Assembly: GCA_001970855.1 (NCBI GenBank)
Contig: LSSN01000628.1
Location: forward strand, 1-12,892
Length of the DNA: 12,892 nt
Direction of reading: 5' to 3'
DNA from: Smittium culicis
Lineage: Eukaryota > Kickxellomycota > Harpellomycetes > Harpellales > Legeriomycetaceae
Part shown: piece by piece, positions 1 through 9,249 of the stretch
Numbering within the stretch: position 1 is the first letter of the stretch
Layout of the letters: the number at the start of each line of letters is the position of its first letter
Program-made: the position numbers and the translations under genes
The notes under the pieces: model-generated
Told to the model about the DNA's origin: nothing
Seen by the model: only the letters and a program-made list of their open reading frames with translations
The model's database searches: none

Positions 1-941
1 AATAATTTATATCAGAAATCAAAGTAAAAAATTTGACTAAATATATTATCTAAAATTCAAATATAAATAATTTATATCAGAAATCAAAGTAAAAAATTTG
101 ACTAAATATATTATCTAAAATTCAAATATAAATAATTTATATCAGAAATCAAAGTAAAAAATTTGACTAAATATATTATCTAAAATTCAAATATAAATAA
201 TTTATATCAGAAATCAAAGTAAAAAATTTGACTAAATATATTATCTAAAATTCAAATATAAATAATTTATATCAGAAATCAAAGTAAAAAATTTGACTAA
301 ATATATTATCTAAAATTCAAATATAAATAATTTATATCAGAAATCAAAGTAAAAAATTTGACTAAATATATTATCTAAAATTCAAATATAAATAATTTAT
401 ATCAGAAATCAAAGTAAAAAATTTGACTAAATATATTATCTAAAATTCAAATATAAATAATTTATATCAGAAATCAAAGTAAAAAATTTGACTAAATATA
501 TTATCTAAAATTCAAATATAAATAATTTATATCAGAAATCAAAGTAAAAAATTTGACTAAATATATTATCTAAAATTCAAATATAAATAATTTATATCAG
601 AAATCAAAGTAAAAAATTTGACTAAATATATTATCTAAAATTCAAATATAAATAATTTATATCAGAAATCAAAGTAAAAAATTTGACTAAATATATTATC
701 TAAAATTCAAATATAAATAATTTATATCAGAAATCAAAGTAAAAAATTTGACTAAATATATTATCTAAAATTCAAATATAAATAATTTATATCAGAAATC
801 AAAGTAAAAAATTTGACTAAATATATTATCTAAAATTCAAATATAAATAATTTATATCAGAAATCAAAGTAAAAAATTTGACTAAATATATTATCTAAAA
901 TTCAAATATAAATAATTTATATCAGAAATCAAAGTAAAAAA
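1..941. repeat. 65-bp satellite-like tandem repeat, about 14.5 perfect copies
   Basis: The unit starts AATAATTTATATCAGAAATC and recurs with a period of exactly 65 bp (starts at 1, 66, 131 and so on to 911). I see 14 full copies plus a 31-nt partial copy (911-941) that breaks off inside the unit's A-run. No substitutions or indels were seen between copies. The unit has 8 G or C in 65 bases. The period is not a multiple of three and every frame meets stops, so it is not coding. The array reaches the left edge, so its true length is unknown. Such homogeneity points to recent amplification, gene-conversion-like homogenisation, or assembler collapse or expansion. It could be a subtelomeric, centromeric or interspersed satellite; the sequence alone does not decide. 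Confidence 0.97.
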
Positions 942-2846
942 AAAGGTAACAGCAAGCTAGTATTATAACACACACAATTCACAATATATCTACAATCTTA
1001 TACTACAAAAATAAAAATATCACAAAAGATATATTTTTTTAACTCTTTGTTTATAACCACCTATCTATAAACTTTTGAAAAATATGTTTATAACTTTAAT
1101 TAAATAGCTTGATGTAAATCCAAACAATAATATTTCGATATATAAATGATATAAATATACTTTAAGGATTTATGATATATGCCGCTCAAGCGAATAATAA
1201 TCTTTTTTTTATTATTCTTGAATATTTTGTCAATGTTAACATAGCATAAAAAAAATTATTTAATCGGTATTCTCCAATATGAATTCAGTTTTGTAATTAA
1301 TTTTAATTAATTTATCTGGAATCTCTGCTTATTTTATTTTGACGCTCAAGAAATATAAAAAACAAGTTTATAACTTTGGAAAAAATATTTATGGTTTATA
1401 ATTAATAGTACTATCATAAATTAAATAAAATCTAAAAGGTATTAAAATTCCTGGATAGAAAAATATATAAAATAAACATAAAGATAAATATATTTGAAAA
1501 CCCATTGAGAAATAAAAAATACAATAAAACACAACTTGAAAAAAAAAAACATTTAAAAAATTCTCATTTAGAAAATTCTCATCCAGAAAATGTATCAAGC
1601 TATATAAATCAAATTTTGAGTATAAATAAAAAATATTCCAAATTCATTGGCAATGACTGATGAATTTGTTCCTAACAAGATCAATAGTATTTTATATTCT
1701 TTCACCTAAATCAAACGTTTTTAATTTAGTCAGTCAAATATCATTATACATTAAAGAATTAGAGTTTAGTTGCCAATTCATAACTAGTTATACAAAAATA
1801 GCACTAATTTTTTAAAATAAAAAAATAATAGGGTATTTATGTTTATGATTCAAATTAGATAAATAAGGCAATAAAAACACTACTGATTTAATTCGGATAT
1901 ATATATTAGTTGTTATTTAATTTATTTATTTTTACGAAATTAATTTTTCGGCTAAATTTTACCAGATAATTAATTACTCTATAATCTTATCACATTACGG
2001 TATTTTTGTATTAAAGTATTTTTATATTTAGAATCTACTTGAGTTTTAAATCTACCTTTATTATAAATTCGTTTAAAAAAAACTAAAATCCCTCTATTAT
2101 AGGATTAATGCATGTAAAAATCGTCATTACTTGTTGAATAAAATATATAAACCAATTATATTAACGCATACAGTCAAAAATTGTATATACCCAACGCTAA
2201 TGTATTTTTAGAAACTTCAAGTTCTATATTGCTCCGAACCCTTCCCCCCTTCATTGTAAGATCCAAAAAATAAATCATCAGTTTTTATTATTACGCTGTT
2301 AAAATGACTTTAAAAATGTTAAATACTCTAATAAACTGTTAAAAATTCAAGAGTTTTTTTCAAAAAAAAATTTTTTTATTTCAAATTATCAAGAAAATAA
2401 AAACTTTAATAATTGAATTTCAAGTCAAAAAAAAGCTTTTTAACATATTTGACTTTTCATTTCAAAAATAAATATTTTGGTGAAGTAAACAGTTAAATAA
2501 TATTTAAAAAAATTTAAATTCGTCAATCGCTTTTTATTCAACCAGCTCAAGTATAGATCAAATATAAATACATAGTTTATAAATATACGATCAATTATGA
2601 CTTTTAATGTTAGATCTCATGAATGCATTGTAAAAGAATGAAAGTAAATACTACAGATATTATTTAATTACATTTTAGAATATCAAGATAATATAATTAA
2701 ATTATTTTATTATTTTATATTGTTGAAAAAAAAAACCTTTTTTTCGAAAAGAGAAATAAGTAACAAAGATTCAAACATTTTAGATTGTTAATTTACTTAT
2801 TGCCTCAATAAGAGAATATAACGAAAGAGAGAAAAGGCGACTGAAT
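942..2846. other. AT-rich intergenic DNA, no supportable gene
   Basis: This 1.9-kb stretch is dominated by A/T runs. The longest reading frame (1389-1598, minus) is a Phe/Tyr/Ile-rich translation of A/T-rich DNA and looks spurious. A short C-run island, CCCTTCCCCCCTTC, lies near 2238-2251. The right end holds the 3' UTR of the OST48 gene: on the minus strand an AATAAA lies at 2706-2711, about 136 nt past the stop codon, as a candidate polyadenylation signal. I saw no tRNA, rRNA or conserved domain. Confidence 0.6.
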
Positions 2847-4550
2847 TTAGTTACTTTTATCTTTTTTTCCAGAATGAGATTTGCCTTTGCTGGATGAACT
2901 GCTTGATGAAGGTTGGGAAGATGGAGTCTGGTTAAATTTGGAGCTAAAAATGAACATGTAGCAGATAATAACAAAGCCTGAGAGCAATAATAAGCTGGAT
3001 GTATAATAAGGGTATGCTTGAGTCAAGAAGCGGGGGAACTGATCGTGGCGAAGAGGTTCAATAGGGATAATTTTTTCGATGAGTAAGCTGGAAAGCCCAG
3101 TGCGCTTGTAATTGACAACAAATTTGAATGTACCATATCTGTCTGGCAGCATGAATTCTTTTGAGAAAGTGGTTGCTGATTTAGAATTTTTGCTTACTGA
3201 CGGGTCAAGATTTGTGCGGATGTATGGGTCAATCATGCGGATTTCTAGTTGAACGTCGTTAGCTTTATATGGTTTCCATTTGCCGCCGTCGTAAATAGAT
3301 AAATCCAAACCAAAAATGATTGTGTCCTTAATTCTATATCTTGGTAATTGCTCAGTTTCGCCTTTCTTATGGTGATGCAAGTTATCAGCTTTTAAAACTC
3401 CAGTTTCTTGGAATGCCCATTTGGTTAAATCTTGGGAGAAAAGTTCATTGCTGTAAATTTGCGATCTAAATCAGTAATAAACAAGAATGATGTTATGGTA
3501 TGATATAATAAATAAGAAGGTATAAAAAAAACTAATACTTTTTGTTAATAGAAAAGAAATCGTTCGAAAGCATATCAGGAGATCCGATGAACACAGCTCT
3601 CGCATTATTACGTGCCTGGATAGCAGTGACGAGTTTGGCGTTTGATCCTGATAAGCTATCAGAAGCTAGCGAGTCGGAATTTGAATGGGCAGAAATCTTA
3701 CTTTCAGGAATAGTATAAGTAGATAAGGGTGCAGTAAGGATATTGGCAATAAGTGGACTTTTTCTCTTGATAGTGTGAGGGATACCGTTGTAATAAACTT
3801 GAGCCTTTTTGCTGCTCTGTGAAAAGTGGGTTAGAATATGATCTGTGTTATACATGTTGTCTGTGAAAATAGTGTTCCTGGATGAAGAAGAAAATTTTGG
3901 ATTATCTGCTTTGGTATCGTTATAGTAGTTTATATGATCGACCAAGGCAAGATTCTGAAAATTTAAACCAAATTCAGAGGAAATGTTATCGTTTAAAGGA
4001 GAAAAGCTGGGGCCCATGCTGAAGACCATATTCCCACCAGCCTTTACAAATCGTGAAATATCCATATGGTCAATTCCTTTGCCATACCCTGTAAAAATAA
4101 TGTATAACCAAGAGATAGTTAAAATAAAAATTACGGAAATGGGCGTCAAGATGAATAGAAAACAGAGAATTATGTAGTTATATTTGGGTTAGAATCTTAC
4201 TTCTGCAATTAGGGCATAAAAAGATTACATGATTGTATTCCAATTTACCGCGCTCAAGAAGCTTTAAATCAGAGTCGGTATTAGCCTTGATAGAAACATC
4301 ATAATCTCTGTCTGTAAAGAGCGAATTAAAAGAAAATAAATAAATATGAGTTCAAAATTATAGATTAAATTACTGATTACGTACCTTCGAGCTGACTGAT
4401 GAATTTAGAGAAATTAGATTTCTCGGTGACTGATGGCAACACAATCAAGACTTTATTTCCAGCCAATGAATTGTTTGCTGAAAATGCGCCATAAATGGCA
4501 CTAAGAGCGAATGCAACAAATCGAATACTACAGATACCAACAACTCTCAT
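2847..4550 (-). CDS. WBP1: Oligosaccharyltransferase 48-kDa subunit (OST48/Wbp1), four exons
   Basis: This is a subunit of the ER oligosaccharyltransferase, which transfers the lipid-linked glycan to Asn in nascent proteins. Exons on the minus strand are 4550-4385, 4311-4201, 4088-3539 and 3450-2847. The joined frame is 476 aa (human about 456). The start ATG at 4550 opens a signal peptide (residues 1 to about 24), then the GNKVLIVLP strand. Family blocks include GYGKGIDHMDI-type sequence, TAIQARNNARAVFIGSPDM, DVQLEIRMIDPYIRTNL, LPDRYGTFKFVVNYKRTG and IEPLRHDQFPRF followed by YPYY. One membrane span lies at about 429-446. The cytosolic tail has seven serines and ends KDKSN, a KXKXX ER-retrieval signal. 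Introns of phase 1, 1 and 2 restore the conserved frame at each junction. EMC1 lies 681 bp upstream on the same strand. The identity is secure; the last acceptor has an alternative 15 nt upstream. Confidence 0.95.
3451..3538 (-). other. Intron 3 of the OST48 gene (88 nt), with two possible acceptors
   Basis: The donor is AACAAAAA|GTATTAG. The preferred acceptor is AAATTTACAG|CAATGAA (exon from 3450). A second AG, GATTTAG|ATCGC, would start the exon at 3465 and add five residues in frame. A CTGAT branch-like sequence lies only a few bases before the upstream AG but about 18 nt before the downstream one, which favours the downstream AG. Confidence 0.8.
4089..4200 (-). other. Intron 2 of the OST48 gene (112 nt)
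   Basis: The donor is GCAGAA|GTAAGA and the acceptor is TTTTTACAG|GGTATGG on the minus strand. Splicing is phase 1 and gives CPNCRRYGKGIDHMDI, which aligns with the family segment before the conserved Gly-rich strand. A TTTAAC sequence about 36 nt before the acceptor is a possible branch point. Confidence 0.9.
4312..4384 (-). other. Intron 1 of the OST48 gene (73 nt)
   Basis: The donor is GAAG|GTACGT and the acceptor is CTTTACAG|ACAGAG, read on the minus strand. Splicing is phase 1 and joins ...QLE to DRDYDVSIKAN, which fits the OST48 family. Unspliced, the frame soon meets a stop. Confidence 0.9.
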
Positions 4551-4726
4551 GTCTTTTTTCCCCTTTTATAAGATAAAAATAAAACAGATTTTGAATTATT
4601 CTAAAACATAAGATAGTTTTATAAAATGAAGGATATATTGATCAAAAATAATTCAACATAATTTCGAAACGAATTAATACTTGAGAGCTGAAAAAAGAAT
4701 TCTTTTTTATGATTTGCTAATAAATA

Positions 4727-4735
4727 TGGCCAATT
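4727..4735. promoter_or_regulatory. Candidate CCAAT-box motif upstream of OST48
   Basis: The sequence TGGCCAATT lies about 177 nt upstream of the OST48 start. The same 9-mer occurs in the opposite orientation upstream of EMC1 at 8661-8669. CCAAT boxes are bound by the heterotrimeric HAP/NF-Y factor in fungi and other eukaryotes. Function here is inferred only from motif and position. Confidence 0.3.
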
Positions 4736-5107
4736 AGCGCCCGTGTCGTATCCCTCTCGCTTTTATTTTTTGACCAAACAAATCAAGCCTACTTTAAATT
4801 AAGATTTAAACTCGCAACGTAAAAAAAAAAAATTACGATTGTACCTAAATAAGTAACAGATAGCAAGCATAATATACAAAGAATTAAACCCAAAATTATT
4901 CTGTTCTATTCATTCATATCTATTAAAAAAAAAATAGCTGAAAGATTCAAAAATAAGCAAAGCTCTAATAGATATCAACTGTTTTGTAAACGCTTAACAT
5001 TCTTATAAAAACTTTAAGGATTTTAGCTAAATTTAAAGGTTGGAAAGAATAATGATGTATGCAAAAAATCTTTTTATACAAGGATTTATTAAAAGAAAAT
5101 TATACAT

Positions 5108-5150
5108 TTTATTTACCAAATTTTTAATTTAGATATATTATAATTTTATT
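5108..5150 (-). promoter_or_regulatory. Candidate EMC1 polyadenylation signals
   Basis: Two AATAAA hexamers read on the minus strand lie at 5145-5150 and 5108-5113, about 82 and 119 nt past the EMC1 stop codon. The hexamer is common by chance in DNA this AT-rich, so the assignment rests on position. Confidence 0.3.
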
Positions 5151-5178
5151 TTTTGAGCAGGAATAAAAATGGTATGAA

Positions 5179-5211
5179 AAAAAAAAATCTAGAAAAAAAA
5201 GATTTTTTTTT
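5179..5211 (-). repeat. 12-bp perfect inverted repeat in the EMC1 3' UTR
   Basis: The arms AAAAAAAAATCT (5179-5190) and AGATTTTTTTTT (5200-5211) are perfect reverse complements around a 9-nt loop. They begin about 20 nt past the EMC1 stop codon. The transcript could fold into a hairpin, but A and T runs make such repeats fairly easy to find by chance here. Confidence 0.5.
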
Positions 5212-5231
5212 AGTTTGTGATAATAATGCGG

Positions 5232-8200
5232 TTATTTCCAAATCTCTTTAGTTACTTTGCGTCTAACGAATGGGAAACTTAGCGCACCTGCGATGAACAG
5301 GACGGACATAGTTGCGATCAAATTAACTTTGCTGAACTGAGTGCTAAGAACGTCAAACTTACCACTTGGACTTGCTTTAGAGCAGAACACATCAATACCA
5401 TATGAAAGAACAACGATAGTTGATTCGAGCCTAGTTGCTGATGTTTTAATAACTGAATTACCAACTAGGTCCAGATCATAGCTCAAAAGATTCTCTCTTG
5501 ATTCGAGTATTACTGGTTCATAATCAGCTAAGTAGTCGCTCTTTTGGCCAGCTAGGTTGTCAGCGCCAATTTGTTGCCTATCTCTACGTGGATTGATTTG
5601 CAAATGTGGAATTATACTTAGTGGCGACCCTTTGTTCCCTAATACTAAGCCCTGTGTAGTAATACCATTTCGCGATGAAGCAATTCCCATAGATAAGACA
5701 GAGTTTTTCAGAATAAACGTCTCAATATACGTAAATGGATCAATTTTAGTGTAAGACGAGAAGTTCTCCTTTGTAAGCTGCTCGTCTGCATTGTTCGATT
5801 CAAACATTTCCAAAGAAACAAGTTTATAATCACCATGAGGCTCGCCGAGTGACTCTTTTTTGTTATCACCTTCATTATTTAAGCTTCTATTTGATGAACG
5901 TTGGCTCCAAAAATAGTATGCTGCCCAATTGTCTTGCATTGTTACTAAAGGCTCTCTGTTTGCTAAATCGTTTACTATTGCAGACTCATGGTCAACTGCT
6001 TTAAGAACTCTTCCAGAAACTCTATCAATAATCAATGATCTTAAGCCTGTTTCCTGTCCTGTTTTTCCTGCAAGAACTATCATTGTATTTGGATTCAAGT
6101 ATTTGTATAACACTTTACGGCTATCTAACACTCTACCGATTGATGAAACTCTCATATTAGTGCTTGGATAAGATGTCCCTATTACCTGCATTTCATCAAC
6201 TCCAAAATCCATATTCCAGACTTCTCTAGCAGGAACTGAAGCATGAACTTTTAATTCTCTATCGGTAACCTCGGAAAAGCCATCTAGTTTGTAACCTTTA
6301 AGCTCAGTACTGCCTTTTTTGTCTCCCATAACAATATAAAGTTTGTCGTTAAATTTCGAAACAGCGGCAATGGCTGATTTGGTTCTTGGCCAGACCTCAA
6401 CAATTAATTTTTCATTTATTTTAGAATTGTCAATTTTATTTTCATTTGATTTATCGTCGTTTTTCTTAGCCTTTTCATTTTTGGCATTTCCCTTTTTGGA
6501 TTTATCTTGATTTTTAGTTTCAGAATTGTCCTTTGATTCTTTATTAGCTATGACTTCTTTCCTAACAATCAACAAAATTTTTTGTTCTGTTTGGCTATCA
6601 ATTATGTTAGTTTCTAAAACTTTAGTTGCGCGATACTTCAAGTCGGCAGTTTGCTCATCTATTATTTGACCAGTTAAACCGTTGATAGTAACAATTACAG
6701 TATTTTTATCTCTGTTACGTCCAGCAACGACGATTGTTGGAGGGTTGTTTAGGTTTGAGACTGGCTTAGTTGCGAACACCTTAAATGTTCTAAGATACAA
6801 AGAGGATGGAAGGGTAGTGCTTGACGCTTCTTTTAGTAAGTTATTTAACTGAATACTCCAAATATTATTTCCGTTAGATGCATCAAGTGCAGTGATTCTG
6901 CCATATCTAGATACAAAGATAGAGAGTTTTCCAAATCCAAAGACTTCGCTAATTTGATGACTAGAATCAGCAAGCTTATCATTTCTGGGTGAAATAAATT
7001 GGTTGATAAAAGAAATGAATTCGTTGCAATGAGTGTATAATCGGTTGATATAGTTAAATATGCTATTATAAATTAAGCCATTTGATTTAAGACTAGAATT
7101 TTCGTCAAAAAGGGGCTTGTCAGAAGAAGTAGTAGCTAAATTCAAATCCAAGAAGGTTTGATCAGTGGTGCTTGATAATACTTCATCTCTACACCATAGT
7201 GGCTTAGACGTAGATAGCTCAACAGATTTTTCAGAGAATGATGAGGATTTAATACCGCAAGCAAGACCATCGACTGTTTGAATAAAAAGCTTTGGAGATT
7301 CTTTGGATCCAATTTTATAAATAGACTCTAAATAGCCATAATGTTCAGGGTCATTCAAAATAGATTGACCATTAAGAACGATTTTACCTTTTTTAGACAG
7401 GTCGAATACAGAGTATTTAAATTTGTTGTTTTTGGACATCGACAAAGAAGATAGATATCCGTCATCAGATATACTTATTCTGTTGCGGCCAAATTTAGGG
7501 TCGTTAGAATTAAATTCAAACGACTTTTCAAAGTGGGGATTTCCGTTTTTATCAGTCAAATCAGCAACAATCATTTTACCTTGCGAGTCAGATTTGTATA
7601 GGAAACCAATTTTAGGAGCGAGATTTTCAATGTTGATTGAGAAAAGTACAGAGCCAATCATATCGTCAGGGGTAAGTTCAATGTGGAAAAGCTTTGCATG
7701 GAACAAAACAAAGTCGGGATTATCAATACCTAGTTTGTGGATAAACCAAACGATGTTGTCAATGTCACGCCAGATAATGAAGGAATTTGAATCGTGATTG
7801 TGGAGAATGGCAAGGTTTAGCGAATCTAAAGATTGATTTTCAGCTATCTCTTTGCTTTTGATTAAAGTTCCGTCAGACAATTTGAGTTGATTAGTAAGTA
7901 AAATTGTTTTTGGCTTAGATAAATCACCAATTGCATAAACGTGATCCTTTTCGACGATTACTTTGCCTAAGGACAAGGTTGGATTAGTGAGTGAAGTTTT
8001 CCATTTTAGTTCGCCGGTAGATAAATCGAATCTAAATACATCAGTAGCAGTAGTGGCAACAATATTCTTTCGATCCTTTTCTATAAAAGCATCAGCGTAT
8101 TTTCCGATTGGCTTATTATTTGAAGCTTCCCAAATTAGCTTTCCAGTTTTAGAGTTCCATAGTTGAAAGTTTTGAGAGTTATGCCCAGAAATAGTAAATA

Positions 8201-8501
8201 AGTTGTTTCCAATGTTTTTGGTAAATAAAATCTTGTCATTTTGAAAAAACTTTCTCCATTCTATGTTCCCAGTGGTTGAATTTACAGAAGCTAGGATATT
8301 CTTTTCTGTCGAGCAGTAGTAGATGTCGTGTCTGGTAGCATCGGGTATAACGGATTTTGCTTTTCCGATTAGACGCTTATGCCAATTGATTTTTCCCACT
8401 TCATCTTGATATATACAAGAGCACAGGGGTACTATATACAAAAGCAGCAACACCAGTGCAGAGAAATGATTGCTGCGAAGGCAATTTCTGGCGAGTTTCA
8501 T
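5232..8501 (-). CDS. EMC1: ER membrane protein complex subunit 1 (EMC1), intronless
   Basis: EMC1 is the large, mostly luminal subunit of the ER membrane complex, an insertase for tail-anchored and multi-pass proteins. From the ATG at 8501 the protein is 1089 aa (human about 993). The frame stays open to a GTG at 8588, which is not a credible nuclear start; the ATG at 8501 directly precedes a signal peptide (h-region FSALVLLLLYIVPLCSC). The mature end IYQDEVGKINW matches the human IYEDQVGK. PQQ/WD-like beta-propeller repeats follow (GNIEW, GELKWKT, GNNIWSIQL). A Lys/Asn/Asp-rich insert lies at about 650-698. The C-terminal EMC1_C (DUF1620) domain carries DNWAAYYFW, GITTQGLVLGN and LESTIVVLSYGIDVF. 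A membrane span at about 1061-1079 and a basic tail ending EIWK close it. No frameshift or intron is seen. OST48 follows downstream on the same strand. Confidence 0.96.
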   Translation of the reverse strand: MKLARNCLRSNHFSALVLLLLYIVPLCSCIYQDEVGKINWHKRLIGKAKSVIPDATRHDIYYCSTEKNILASVNSTTGNIEWRKFFQNDKILFTKNIGNNLFTISGHNSQNFQLWNSKTGKLIWEASNNKPIGKYADAFIEKDRKNIVATTATDVFRFDLSTGELKWKTSLTNPTLSLGKVIVEKDHVYAIGDLSKPKTILLTNQLKLSDGTLIKSKEIAENQSLDSLNLAILHNHDSNSFIIWRDIDNIVWFIHKLGIDNPDFVLFHAKLFHIELTPDDMIGSVLFSINIENLAPKIGFLYKSDSQGKMIVADLTDKNGNPHFEKSFEFNSNDPKFGRNRISISDDGYLSSLSMSKNNKFKYSVFDLSKKGKIVLNGQSILNDPEHYGYLESIYKIGSKESPKLFIQTVDGLACGIKSSSFSEKSVELSTSKPLWCRDEVLSSTTDQTFLDLNLATTSSDKPLFDENSSLKSNGLIYNSIFNYINRLYTHCNEFISFINQFISPRNDKLADSSHQISEVFGFGKLSIFVSRYGRITALDASNGNNIWSIQLNNLLKEASSTTLPSSLYLRTFKVFATKPVSNLNNPPTIVVAGRNRDKNTVIVTINGLTGQIIDEQTADLKYRATKVLETNIIDSQTEQKILLIVRKEVIANKESKDNSETKNQDKSKKGNAKNEKAKKNDDKSNENKIDNSKINEKLIVEVWPRTKSAIAAVSKFNDKLYIVMGDKKGSTELKGYKLDGFSEVTDRELKVHASVPAREVWNMDFGVDEMQVIGTSYPSTNMRVSSIGRVLDSRKVLYKYLNPNTMIVLAGKTGQETGLRSLIIDRVSGRVLKAVDHESAIVNDLANREPLVTMQDNWAAYYFWSQRSSNRSLNNEGDNKKESLGEPHGDYKLVSLEMFESNNADEQLTKENFSSYTKIDPFTYIETFILKNSVLSMGIASSRNGITTQGLVLGNKGSPLSIIPHLQINPRRDRQQIGADNLAGQKSDYLADYEPVILESRENLLSYDLDLVGNSVIKTSATRLESTIVVLSYGIDVFCSKASPSGKFDVLSTQFSKVNLIATMSVLFIAGALSFPFVRRKVTKEIWK

Positions 8502-9045
8502 AATACTATTAGAGTTATAAGAGCAATTTAAACAAGGTAATTTAGGTATAATAAAATCAAAGGAGCTATGAAAGTAACTAATAAGCACATTTTTTACTAA
8601 AAGTACGCTTTCTAGCTTATTTTTACTGCCTTTATACGCTTGAAATGCCTGTATATCAACAATTGGCCACTTAAATCAACTTCTATCACCTCTCTTTAAC
8701 TACAGTATCTAACCAATTGTTTAGCCCTATAATTATCCATACTTCCAATCAATAATATTTATTGGCCTTATTTGATTATTTCTCGAACAGTGCCCACCCA
8801 ATAAACATAAAGTGAAAATAAAACTGATAACAGGCTGAATACACAAATTGCAGTAATATTATCAGCTAACTTTAAATTTTCAGTATTCTAATATCAATTG
8901 ATTATTACAGCCAAACTGATTAGCTAAACTTCAGCTAAACTCTTAACTGCTTATTTCAGCTATAATGTTATCATCTTATTTATTCAAAATTAAAAGCTAT
9001 TTTGCTAAAAATTTTCAGGTGTTTATGTAACCCAAAACCACATTA
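8502..9045. other. EMC1 upstream region, no gene seen
   Basis: This is the 5' UTR and promoter side of EMC1 (minus strand). It carries several CCAAT boxes, annotated separately. Around 8866-8965 the words CAGCTAA, TAGCTAAAC, CAGCTAAAC and CAGCTATAA recur within about 100 nt, a loose short repeat of unknown meaning. I see no RNA gene or coding frame. Confidence 0.5.
8661..8802. promoter_or_regulatory. Cluster of CCAAT boxes upstream of EMC1
   Basis: CCAAT or its complement ATTGG occurs at 8662-8666, 8713-8717, 8745-8749, 8761-8765 and 8798-8802, five times in about 140 nt. This lies 160 to 300 nt upstream of the EMC1 ATG. The first lies inside AATTGGCCA (8661-8669), the reverse complement of the 9-mer found upstream of OST48. 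This suggests a HAP/NF-Y-type promoter, inferred from motif and position only. Confidence 0.35.
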
Positions 9046-9249
9046 TTAATATAAACTAAGTAATTCATAAAATAAATTCTCTAGACATGAATTCCCAGGG
9101 TTGGTTACCATGCCCAATTCACTAATGATATACAAAGGATAAGTTTTATTCCCCAACCCCAGAAAAATATCATCCGACTTTTTCAAATGCAACCCTATTA
9201 AAATATTAAAATAAACATATTTTATAATGCATGGCTTACAGCCCCACAT
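9046..9249 (-). other. Unassigned 67-codon reading frame
   Basis: I do not recognise this frame. It starts with ATG at 9249 and ends at a TAA. It is less AT-rich than its surroundings and its middle reads like a real protein (LKKSDDIFLGLGNKTYPL, then SELGMVTNPGNS), unlike the Phe/Ile/Lys-only frames elsewhere. There is no long frame on either side, no signal peptide, and no clear splice partner, though TTTTATTTTAAG directly precedes the ATG and could pass for an acceptor. It could be a small gene, a remnant of a transposable element or pseudogene, or chance. Confidence 0.2.

Larger units (their letters stand above)
4551..5231. other. Intergenic region: EMC1 3' UTR and OST48 promoter
   Basis: This holds no gene. 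The right part is EMC1 3' UTR: a 12-bp inverted repeat just past the stop codon and two minus-strand AATAAA hexamers. The left part is the presumed OST48 promoter and 5' UTR. A less AT-rich patch at 4727-4785 contains TGGCCAATT (4727-4735), which includes a CCAAT box about 180 nt before the OST48 ATG. Confidence 0.55.

Noticed and set aside
1..941. CRISPR array
   Set aside because: The repeats are directly contiguous with no unique spacers, and the context is eukaryotic.
1389..1598. Minus-strand 69-codon frame
   Set aside because: It is almost entirely Phe, Tyr, Ile, Leu and Asn from A/T runs, with no domain, and short near-repeats at its 5' end. It looks like chance.
2847..4149. Two separate genes (2847-3380 and 3532-4149)
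   Set aside because: Both are pieces of one OST48 protein; short GT..AG introns join them and two further exons in frame.
5557..8166. Several plus-strand frames inside EMC1
   Set aside because: They are opposite-strand shadows of a secure 1089-residue gene.
8502..8588. 29-codon upstream extension of the EMC1 frame
   Set aside because: The extension starts at GTG, not ATG. The ATG at 8501 directly precedes a signal peptide and the conserved IYQDEVGK mature end.
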